A model generated the notes under the pieces. The model was not told where the DNA came from and did not search any database. It worked only from the letters and a program-made list of their open reading frames with translations. A DNA stretch of 64,000 bases, taken from positions 60,136,464 through 60,200,463 of the forward strand of contig NC_057917.1 in NCBI RefSeq assembly GCF_018873765.1, given 5' to 3'. Source of the DNA: Telopea speciosissima. Taxonomy: Eukaryota > Streptophyta > Magnoliopsida > Proteales > Proteaceae. Positions 11,735 through 23,700 of this stretch are shown one piece after another. The number at the start of each line of letters is the position of its first letter. The first letter of the stretch is position 1. The position numbers were made by a program, and so were the translations under genes.

Positions 11735-14700
11735 ATGGACGACCAGGCGTTGGATTCGGTATTGTGTTATCATTTATCACTCTGATTTGTTTGCTTGAAC
11801 ATTTGCTTTTTTCGTAGTTAAATGTAGTGTTGGATTTACAGATGAAAAATTACTTCTCATGTGATTTGGATGTTTGATCTACTGCTCTCTTGTGATCTCA
11901 CTGTCTTTATCACTGTTTGTGGATGCTCATCTGCAAGCTTGACACAACTAGTTCCTGTGTTCACTGCTCCCTATTCCCTCTCTTCTTATGCTGTGGCTTG
12001 CAGGACTGTAGAACTTGATATCAACAGATTTCTTGGATATTTAAATTTGATTGCTGAACTTTCAAGCTCTATTTGTTGGATATTTCCTTTTGACTTGAGT
12101 CAAAATCTTCTGTTGTTCCCTCAATGCCTCTTTAACGGTTTGAGGAACACTATCACTTAAGGCATTGGATGCATTGCTGAGTCCTTGGAAGTTCCTTTAA
12201 CTTAGAATTTGGAATTTTCATAGACCTTGAAATTTTGTATAAGCATACTTTGGTACACATAGAAATGCCAATGAGAATGCTATTGATTCTCTGAAGGATA
12301 GTATATTAACAGAATATTTGCAAAGTACAGGCATTTCTCACCAATTATTTTGTCATGAATATATAATGAATTTATGGTGACAGATCACTCAATTTTATTT
12401 GCAGTTCCAGAATCCATCCATCCTGCTCCTTGGATTCATGACATATATCTTTTGGGTACTAAGAGGTTGCAATTGTTAGAATGAATGAAGGAGACAGAAT
12501 CTAAAATAAATCCCCCCACCCCTTTTAATGTCGGTTTTGGCTCAATTTCTCTCTTTTGGAGATATTAATTGATTAGACTGCTTAACTGGAAATAAACATT
12601 TTCCTCTCCAAAAGGGTTATAATTTTTTGTCATAATCCAAAAGGGTGCATAGTTAAATGAAATTTGTGGACAAAGTGATCTCATTAAGATTTGTTTTAAT
12701 CAGCTGTCGAAAATATTTTGGTTTGGAGATTGACTCGAATTCATCTAGTTAGGGGTTACTGAATACTTTATTCTAACTTCCCAGGTTGTTGTTTGTCGGC
12801 ACTAAAGGAAGAATAAGATATTATCTCATTCTCTGGTGTTATGCAAATTGAATCTGCTTTTTTTTTGGGAGGGGGGTAGTTGTCAAGCATCGATAATGGC
12901 CATGTTTAGGAAATAACGTGTTTGATATCTTTTGGTCTTCTTATGAATTGATATCTTTTGGTCTTCTTCTGAATTGATATCCTTTGGTCCCCTTCTGAAA
13001 TATTTCTGAGCTTGATTCATATCCTAATGTCACATGGTTCTGCTGCAGCCATGATAGGTGTGTGAGCTCAGTAGTTTTCCTTAAATTCATACAAATTTTA
13101 GTTTTGTAGTATCTTGTGGTTATGAATGATAATCCATTTAGCCAAATCCCATTTAGTTGGGCTAAGGTTGAGTTGAGTTGAGTTTACAATTATGAATGAC
13201 AAACTTATGAATTGATGTCCTTTGGTCCCCTTCTGAAATATTTCTGAGCTTGATTCGTATCTTAATGTCACATGGTTCTGCTGCAGCCATGATAGGTGTG
13301 TGAGATCGGTAGTTTTCCTTAAATTCATACAAATTTTAGGTTTTTAGTATCTTGTGGTTATGAATGATAATCCATTTAGCCAAATCCCATTTAATTGGAA
13401 TAAGGTTGAGTTGAATTGAGTTTACAGTTATGAATGAAAAACTTATTCCAGCCATCCCCAACTCCAAATTTTCATTTTAACTGGTGACTAATTTTCAATT
13501 CGGATTTGGTATTGATATACTAAAGGTAGATATTCCCAATTATATGTTTAATTAGCTCATCTTTAGTAATGAGGGTAAAATTGGATGATGTTGTCAATTC
13601 TTTATTGTATGTCCATATTGATTCTCATGAGAGATAAGTATGTTAGAAGGTTCTCATTGTCTTGTATCTATAAAATTCCAGCATGCTAATATCACAACAC
13701 GATACCAATGATATGCAATTTTCCAGATGCTCGAATAGATATGATGGCTGTGAGTTTACCCAATGATGGGCCAAAAAGCTTCAACAGTAACATGAAAATC
13801 GATAATGATTTGTGTATTTTTAGACCTGAGGATTGTCCACGAAGTATATCAAAGGGAAGCATTGATAAAATTCGAGAAACAATGAGGAAGCATGAAGCTT
13901 TGTTTAGGGAGCAGGTTTGGGTTCCTAACTTGCAGCACAAGCCGACACTGTTTTACTAAGAAAAGTTATTGAACATTTGATCATTTCTTTCTTGCTTTCC
14001 CCTTTGTTTCCTTAATCCATTGATTTCCCAAAGGTAGAATGAGATTGACTTTAGTTGCTGAGTTCTTTGTTTAATATTGAGGAGGTATTTAAGTTATGAT
14101 AATAGTCACCTGATTAGCAGGACTGGATGCACTAGTTCTTTCTGTTATGCCTGAACTGATGTGGTCAGATAACCTATACTTTCAATAGTTGAAAACTCAC
14201 GTTAGAACTGGGTCAGCTCCTTTTTTCCCCCTCTCAATAAGATGGCAAATTTAATCATTATGAAATCAACTAGTATGTGTTTCAGTTAGTATACTAACCC
14301 TTTTCTTGGCCAATAAATAGGAACATATCACTGCCACAATTACCTTTTGGCAGTCTAAATTGGTTCACCACATCAGTTAAAACATTTTGTCTAAAACTGA
14401 CACATTGGACTATATGGCATTCTGCAACTTTTTCACAATACCATTCCAGCATGGCAATTTTTGGCTCCAATTTCCATTTTATACCACATTGCTGGCTCTT
14501 TTTTCTTATGTACCTTGTTGTTATGGCAAACTTTTCTTTGTGATTATCATTGGATAATGAGGTAGCCAGTAGCCTGCCATTTGTCTGTTGGCATTTTAGA
14601 CCAAAGGAATTGTTTTATTGTCCCAACTTGCCTTTTGCCATTGGCATCTTTTGGCGTTTTAAAGTGGTTCACCATGGATTGTGCCCTCTTGGTGTAAGTC

Positions 14701-17700
14701 GGCTCAATTTAGCTTGTATTGAAATTGATTACTAGATGGAGAGCTGTATTTCACATAAATTTAGCCTTTTAAGTGCTGTTTGAGATTCCAATGGAATGAG
14801 TTATCCAGGGATGTAACGTTATAATTATTCTCTTTAATTGTGCTTTCTAAAATTATCTTTAAATGATTTAATTTTGACTTTACTTTCCTTGATTTACATG
14901 AAAAGACATCCCTTCACTCTCTTCTTAAACATCATCTCTCCCCCAACAACAACAACAACTCAGTCTTATCCCAACTAAATGGGTCAGCTACATGGATCCT
15001 TACCCTCCAATCAGCTCTACTCAAGGTCATACTCGATACAAAGCTTAAACTATGCCTGTCTTTTCTCACCACTTCTCCCAGAATCATTTTAGGTCTGCTC
15101 CTGGCTCCTTTAGCTCCTTCAATTTGAGTCAAATCACTCCTCCATACTGGAGCATCTAAAGGCCTCCGTTGAACATGGACATGCACTTCTAACAACTTTG
15201 TCGTAGCTTATCATGTATTGTGAGCTACTCCCAAATCAACTCTAATTTGATCATTCCTTACTTTTTCCTTCCTAGTTTTGCCACACATCCATCTCAACAT
15301 CATCATCTCAGATACATTGAGTTTATCTATATAATACTTCTTAATTGCCCAACATTCCGCACCATACATCATAGACTGTCCTATAAAATTTTCCTTTAAG
15401 TTAAAGGATTTCATGGATCACACAACACTCCGGACACACCTCTCCACTTCATCCATCCTATTTTAGTTCTCTGTGAAACATCATCTTCTGTATCACTTTC
15501 TTTATTTATGATTGAGCCCAGATACCTAAAATAATCACTTTACAGAATCTCCCTCTCATCAATATTCACCACCTCATTATCCGTCTTAGTGTAACTAAAG
15601 TTACTTTTGTTCTTTTTATCTTAAAACCTTTTAATTCCAAGATTGATCTTCATAAATCCAACTTGGCGTTCTCTTGTCTCATACACCAAAATAATATCTT
15701 CAGCAAAAAACAAACACCAAGGAACCTGTTCTTGAATGTCTCTGGTTAAACATCATCTCTCCGTCTTCCATAAACTCAAAAGGTTTTACATTAAGTAAAC
15801 AAGTAATAGGGAGGAAGAAGATGGAGAAGGAAGAAGAAGAGAGAAGGAGAATGATTCGGTTGTAATGTGTTGTGTGTGAGAGAGATCTCTCCACACCTAT
15901 ATTGATTCACTAATAGAAATAATAGAATTACATATACCTCCCTAAGGAGGTAAAGAGCAAAAAGGTAAAAAGATAGAAATTACATATCAAAGCAAATAGT
16001 CAACAGGCTAGTTCCCAAACTACCCTTAAAACATAACTACTAATAACTCTAACACTCCCCCTCAAGCTGGAGAATATATATCATGCATTCCCAACTTGCT
16101 TAGGAGAGCACTAAATTGATGAAAAGCAAGAGCCTTGGTGAAGATGTCTGCCAGCTGATCACCAGTTTGCACAAAAGGAGTACAAATGTAGCCAGAGTCT
16201 ATCTTCTCCTTGATGAAGTGCCTATCAACCTCAATGTGCTTAGTTTGGTCATGTTGGACTGGATTGTGGGCAATACTGATGGCAGCCTTGTTGTCATAGT
16301 CAAGGTATTAAATTTCGTGATATATCGGTATCTCGGGCCTACCGAGATATCCAAAATATCCGAAATATGGCGAAATTTTGCCGAAATATTGCATTTTTTT
16401 TGCAATATTTTGGGAGTCCATCTCGGTGGATTTTTGGCCATGTCTAGGCCTGATACTTCATGGACACCCTTATTTAAGCTAAATAAACACATTTAAACCT
16501 TCATATTGCAAAAAAATGAACTCAAAGTGGTGTTTTGGGCTTGCACCCTTGATTGACAGTATACGGTTGCCGACCCTTGATTAGACAGTTAAAGACATAA
16601 GAGAAATTTAAACAAACTAATTAAAACTCATAAGACATAATTCGTAAATCATATTCTCATAAACTCCATAATAGTCAATGACTCAATAGTCAATACTCAA
16701 TAGCTCACTAGTCAATACTTTAATAGGCAATATACAAAGTCACAACTCACAACTCACAAGTTCACAGATCAGTGAAATCACAACTTACAACTTACAAGAG
16801 ACAAGACTCACAAGACTCACAACTCACAACTCACAAGTGCTAATAATAGTTGTTGTGCCTTCCTGGCTCAACCCCACTCATGGCCCGCTGAGTCGCGTCC
16901 ATTGCTCTGTTTGAAGGACATATGTGGACCACGGTATAGTTTGGGAGAAGAAAGCGAGTGTAGCTGGCCAAAAACAGCTTACGCTTGACTCTCGGTCGAT
17001 ATTTATTGTTATTGCGAAATATGGTATTTATAACCATGGTTTAATGAGTCACGTGAGGTCTTTTGTAACATTTCGGCGATATTTTGGTATATCGCCGAAA
17101 TGTCCCGAAATGTTACTAAATATCGTCGAAATTTTGTCTTTTTTGGTTTCGCCTTCACATCTCGTCTAGGCCCTACCGAAATTACCGAAATTTCGTGATA
17201 TATCGCCGATATATCGCGAAATTTTGTACCATGGTCACAGTGGAGTCTCATAAGGCCTTCAGTATCAAATCCCAGTTACTGAACAAGCCTTTTCAACCAT
17301 ATGAGTTCACAAACACCATGAGCCAAAGCTTGAAATTCTGCCTCTGCACTGGATCTGGCTACAACATATTGTTTTTTGCTTCTCCAAGTAACCAAATTAC
17401 CTCCCACAAAGGTACAATAGCCGGAGGTAGATCTCCTGTCTGTAATGGAGCCAGCCCAATCAGCATCAGTGAAGCCTTCCACTCTCAAGTGATTGTGTCT
17501 GGCATACAACAGTCCTTTCCCTGAAGAAGACTTCAAATACCTAAGAATGCGATACACAGCATCCAAGTGGCCACTCTTGGGAGCATGCATGAATTGGCTC
17601 ACCACTCCCACTGCATAGGAGATATCTGGGCGAGTCATAGCAAGATAGATAAGCTTCCCTACTAGCCTTTGGTACTTTCCCGCATCAACCAAAGGAGAAC

Positions 17701-20700
17701 CACAATCTTCTCCCAGTTTATGATTCTGCTCAATGGGAGAATTTGTTGGTTTGCAGCCTAACATCCCTGTCTTTGTCAACAAATCAAGAACAAACTTCCG
17801 TTGACATATGTTGATTCCTTTCTTGGTCCTTGATACTTCAATTCCTAAGAAGTACCTCAAGGGGCCCAGATCTTTGATCTTAAACTGCTGTGCCAGGTAG
17901 TTTTTCAGTTTACCTATCTCAGTTATATCATCCCCTGTGACCACAATATCATCAACATATACAATGAGGGCTGTGATAGTACTATTGCCCCGCTTGGTAA
18001 AGAGAGTGTGATCAGCTTGACTCTGGGAATACCCATTCTTCAGAATAGCCTGTCGGAAGCGCTCAATCCATGCCTTGGGTGATTGTTTGAGACCATATAG
18101 TGCCTTCTTGAGGAGGCACACTTTCCCTTCAGCTGAAGGCATTTTGAAGCTTGGAGGGGTTTGCATGTACACTTCTTCTTCCAATTCACCATGAAGACAA
18201 GCATTTTTCACATCTAACTGATATAATGGCCAATCATTATTGACAGCCAAAGATAAGAGGACTCTTATAGAATTGTGCTTGGCCACAGGAGCAAATGTCT
18301 CCTGATAGTCAATCCCATAGACTTGACTGTACCCTTTTGCAACCAACCTTGCTTTGTATCTTTCAACACTGCCATCAGATTTATACTTGATTGTATAGAC
18401 CCATCTGCATCCAACTGGGACACGTCCCTTGGGAAGGTCCACCAATTGCCAAGTACCATTCTTCTCAAGGGCCATCATCTCCTCAGACATAGCTTGTCTC
18501 CACTTTGGGTCAGACATAGCATCAGTAACATTCCTGGGAATAGAAGCTGTAGAGAGAGCAGTAATAAAGGCAATACTTGTGGGAGAAAGAGCATCATAGG
18601 AGACAAACTGGCTATGGGATTAGTACAAGCTCTTTTCCCCTTTCTAACAGCAATAGGAAGATCTAAATCAGATGGAGGAGAAGGGATGTCACCTGATTGA
18701 GAAGAATGAATCTCAAGATGTGGATCTGGATCCAAAGAGGACTCTTGGTAGGTCTGCTTTCCTTGGTTATGCAAGCCTTCACCCTTTTTGTATGTAATGT
18801 AGTAATCTTTCTCCTTACCAGAGCCACTTGCAACCACCAATTCTGTATTCACACCTGATTGATCACCAGTATTTGCCACATCCACAGTCTTATGTGTTCC
18901 AATGTTAAATAGAAAAGGAGAGATAGGGAGAGGAGAATGAAGGAACTCAGCAGCCTCTTCACTTCCACACTTCTCCCCTTGAAGAGGATGTTGAGAAGGG
19001 GCAAAGAAAGGAACAGATTCAAGGAAGGTGACATCCTTAGAAATAAGACACCGACGGGAAGAAGGGTGATAGCACTTGTAACCCTTGGTAGTAGGAGAAT
19101 ACCCAAGGAATAGACACTTGAGGGGTTTGGGGTCAAGTTTAATGCGTGCTGATTTGTGGACATGCACGTAACAAACACACCCAAAGACTTTAGGAGGAAG
19201 AGAGAAAGCAGAAACTTTGGGAGATAAGATGTCCAAGGGAGATTTGAAATCAAGAAGTTTGGTAGGCATGCGGTTGATGAGAAAGGAGGCAGTGAGAAGG
19301 GCAGCAGACCAGAAGGTCTTGGGGACATGCATGCCAAACAGGAGGCTACGGGTAACTTCCAATAAATGACGATTTTTCCTCTCAACAGCCCCATTTTGTT
19401 GGGGTGTGTCAACACACGCTAGCTGATGGATAATGCCATTATTAGCAAAGAAGGTTTGGAGACCACCAAACATGTATTCTCCCCCTTTATCAGACAAAAC
19501 AGTTTTGATTCGGGTGTTAAACTGAGTAAGAATCATCTGATAAAAGGTTTGAAATGCCTCACAAACATCACTTTTATGTTTCATAAGAACAGTCCAAGTA
19601 GCACGAGAAAAATCATCAACAAATGACATAAAGTAATGATGGCCAAATAAAGAGGTAGTAGGGGAAGGTCCCCAAATATCAGTATGCACAATATGGAAAG
19701 GAGCAGCAGTTCTATTACCATGATATGGATAAGAAGAATGGCAATGTTTGGCAAACATACACGGTTCACATTGAAAAACATGAGAAGAAGCAACAGAAGA
19801 AAATAAGTGAGGTAATTGTTTCCTTATTACAACAAAAGATGGATGGCCAAGACGACGATGCCATAACATAACAGACTTCACTGAACTACTATTAGTACTT
19901 CCACACACATAAGACTGAGTTGTGGGCAAAAAAGGGTCAAAAAGATAAAGGCCTTGCTCCTCACGTCCACTACCAATAATCCTCTTCGTTACCAAATCCT
20001 GAAAAATATAGTGAGAAGGGAAAAAAGTGACAACAGTTCAAAGATTTAGTCAGGTGACTCACAGATAAAAGATTAACTACAAGGTTAGGGACATGAAGAA
20101 TTGAAGTAAGAGAAATAGAAGAGGTGACAGGAATGCTACCCTTGCCAGATGTGGAGGATAGGGAGCCATCAACTATCCTAACCTTATCCTTACCAGAGCA
20201 AATGGTATATGTATCATAATTATGGGACGTACCAGTTATGTGGTCGGTGGCACCAGAGTCAATGACCCAAGACTGGGTTGTAGTAGGGGTTGAGGTGGAG
20301 ACCTGTAAGGCTAAGGATGATGAGGAGCTGGCTGCAGTAGGAGATATGCTAAGATGTGACATGACCCTGCGGACCATTGTATCCATAAAGGTGGAGTCAT
20401 CCTGTGTAGTATCTGCCTCAGTCATCACTGAATGAGCTCGAGCTCCCCCTCTACGGCCACCACGACCACGTGTGCCAGGAGGACGACCATGAGAGACCAA
20501 CACCTATCCTTGGTATGTCCAGTTCTCCCACAATGATCACATTTAAACTTGTCCCTACCAACTCCACTGGCACCAATTGTCTCCACTGTGTTGGCTACCT
20601 CACGGTTAGGCCTTGGGCCTCTACCACCTCCACGCGTGTCTCTGGAAGAACTAAAGTTGAGAGCTGACCTCTCAAGAGAGGATACTGGAGCTGGTTCCAT

Positions 20701-23700
20701 AGCAACACGCCGAGTCTCCTAACTCTGTAAGTAACTACACACCTCACTAAGAGATGGAAAGGGAGACCGGCCTAAGATCTGAAGCCTGATGGGCTCATAG
20801 TCAAGGTTCAGACCCCCAAGCAGAGTGAAGACACGCTCCTTTTCAAGAGTCCGGTATACCTTAGCTTCATCCTCTGGATCCTTCAAATGGAGATCCCTGT
20901 AGTGGTTATATTCTTCTAACAGGGTAAGAAAGGCATTGTAGTACTCAGAAATGGTCCTGTCACCCTGCCTCATGGAGTTAATCTTCTGGTGAAGCTAATA
21001 GACCTTGGCAGAGTCACCCACTCTGTCAATAGTCTGGGAGACACTGTCCCAGATTGCCTTGGCAGTTTCCTTTCTGATAAACCTTCGTCCAATCTCAGAA
21101 GTCATGGAGAAGATTAACCATGTCATTACTGTAGAATTGTCGGCCTCCCATTGATCATAGGTAGGTGAACCAGGCTCTGGAGCTGTAATGGTGCCTGTAA
21201 TGTATCCCATTTTTCTTTTACTCTTGAGTGACAGCCTCACAGAGTGTGACCAGTCCAAGTAGTTGGTACCATCAAGCTTCACAAAGGATATCTGTGTAGG
21301 TATGCTCTCATAAACAACTGGAGGAGCTGTGGGAAGGGGCTGTGAAGCAGCCGAACCAACCTCAGATGTGGGTGTATCAACCATATTATATGGGAAAGAG
21401 CACTTGACCATAAAACAGATAACAAACAGCAGTTGGGGAGTACACACTCAACCCAAATAGAAGAATCCAATACAAAACAGGAATCCCAGCAAGGAAGAAC
21501 ACAGATATAGGCTGGTCCTTTACACTTTCCAAGAGGGAATACAAACTTAAAAAGAGCTCCAAGATCTCAAACAAGATGGCCATTATCATTCTTCAACCAA
21601 GAAAGCAGCATAGGGCAGCCCAAATACAAAAAACACAGAAGAAGTGCAGTCTCGGTTTACTTGGGCAGAACAGAGGTTCCATAAAAAACTGAAAAAGTTC
21701 CAATAGATTCTTCAAGCTGCAAGAAGGGACTTAAGGGGCCTGATAAGCACCCTTGGGCGATTCCAAAGAGCCATTCCAAGGCTGAAACCCATGTGAAATG
21801 AGAGAGAAACAAGGACTGCAACTTCTGGCTGGCGGAAATTTCTGCAGTGGCTGTAAGGGCTACAAAACCATAAGGGAGCTGCAACAGAGTTCCAACAGCA
21901 GCTTCAACCACACAAATAGGTCAAATCGAACCTATTCCATGCTCTTTCAGTAATCCTTTTACATAGGGATCTTCTCCTTGAACCCCTTTGTATCTTAGGG
22001 TTTCAAAGAGAAGAAAAAGAATAGGAGAAGGGCTAAAACACGACTCTCAAACCTGCTCTGATACCAAGTTGAGTTTTAGATTAAGTAAACAAGTAATAGG
22101 GAGGAAGAAGATGGAGAAGGAAAAAGAAGAGAGAAGGAGAAGTTTGGAGACAAGAGGAAGAGAAGGAGAATGATTCGGTTGTAATGTGTTGTGTGTGAGA
22201 GAGATCTTTCCACACCTATATTGATTCACTAATAGAAATAATAGAATTACATACACCTCCCTAAGGAGGTAAAGAGTAAAAAGGTAAAAAGATAGAAATT
22301 ACATATTAAGGCAACTAGTCAATAGGCTAGTTCCCAAACTACCCTTAAAACATAACTACTAGTAACCCAAACAATATTTTCACTTATCTAATTTTACTAA
22401 ACGATTACATAAGAGGACCAAATAAGTACATACCAAAACATTATACAAGATGACCATACTTTTCACAATTTCAAATTTCACTTTCCATATCAAAGAAGAT
22501 TTAAGAATAGATGCTAGGGTAACCCAGATTTCTGTTTACCTAGATTTTGCTTTTTGGTTGAGTTGGTTTCTCCCTGCTGATGGCAATGCCGAAGGTGGGG
22601 TTCTCCTCTTTTGTTTTTGTATTCGTCCAGGTATGCCCAGACATTAATTTTGTATCCTCTGTTTTTTTCTTATTAATATATTTTTTCTGTTCCTTTAGGG
22701 GTAAAAAAAAGACCATATATTTTACTGTAAAATGGAGTATGGACATAAAAAGTAAAAAACTACTTGTGAATAAATAACTTCAACGCCCCTCTCCCCCCCA
22801 CAAAAAAAAAAAAAAAAGAAGTGTAAAGTCTCTGTTTAGATTAAAAAATGGTCCTACAATGTAACCTAACTATTGAGAATGCTTCTAATTATCCTATAAA
22901 CACACGAGCACGATAATCATGCTCCAAAATTTCAAGTTCTCCTAACTTAATGCTCCGACAATTCCATTCTGCTCCAATGCATGATTTGGTCAGTAGGATA
23001 TATCCTGTTGTAGACTTGTAGTTTGATGGGAAACATTTTAACCTCTTTTTTTCTTTCTTTTGAAGCAAGGACATTTCAACGTCTCCTCTTAAAAATAACC
23101 ATCTAACCTATATGGCTTATCTTAAAACCATTTGATCTGCAGCATCCCTTCATATTTAATACTTATCCCTCTTTAGTCTTATGATTAAAACTATGTACTA
23201 ACCATAAAAAGAACCTATGTGACTTACTATCTGTGTTCCTATTCAACTCATCCATAACCAATCCTAAGGTATGTTGGCCCAACTTGGACCCTTGGTGTAA
23301 GCATAAAAACATACCATAGGTTTAACCTAGAATTTGTGGACATGAAAAGATGGAGTATTTAGGACTATTCTTTGAAGAAATGGTCTAGGGAAACTAAGTT
23401 ATAAAGGTAGAATAATGGAATCATTTGAAAGGATTAATTGATGTTAATCAAGTTTTAGGGTAATTAAAGGATAAGGATGGTGTTTGCAATGTGCTAAGTG
23501 CGATGTCAGCAATAAAGTAGGGAATAAAAGAAGAAGGATGGAGCAGACCAGCATCACACCTATAAGTTTTCTAAAATCACACCTAGAATGGATTGAAAGC
23601 ATCACACCTTCACATGAAGAAAATCTCCGTGTTGCAGTGCAAAAGATCATAAAGCTTTAATCGGAAAATCATGGAGTATTTCGTATACCCTTGGATTTAG

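Larger units (their letters stand above)
15781..22373 (-). mobile_element. Ty1/Copia retrotransposon, nearly full length, decayed
   Basis: From right to left on the minus strand: 5' LTR (22070-22373), tRNA-iMet primer site, gag, protease, integrase, reverse transcriptase/RNase H, polypurine tract and 3' LTR (about 15781-16054). The order PR-INT-RT defines Copia. Gag has two in-frame stops, there are frameshifts at about 20500, 20030 and 18600, and RNase H has a stop at 17276 and a 933-bp MITE insertion. The element cannot make an intact polyprotein. It is antisense inside the giant intron 2 of the DUF863-like gene. A flanking 5-bp target duplication was not found. Confidence 0.9.

Noticed and set aside
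16199-16492. Open frames across 16.1-16.5 kb on both strands
   Set aside because: They run across the junction of Copia RNase H and the hAT-like MITE and mix the two, so they are not real proteins.
18849-19415. Long minus-strand open frame overlapping integrase
   Set aside because: It is a shadow in another frame of the Copia integrase. Its hydrophobic, Leu/Ser-rich composition is typical of a frame-shifted reading.
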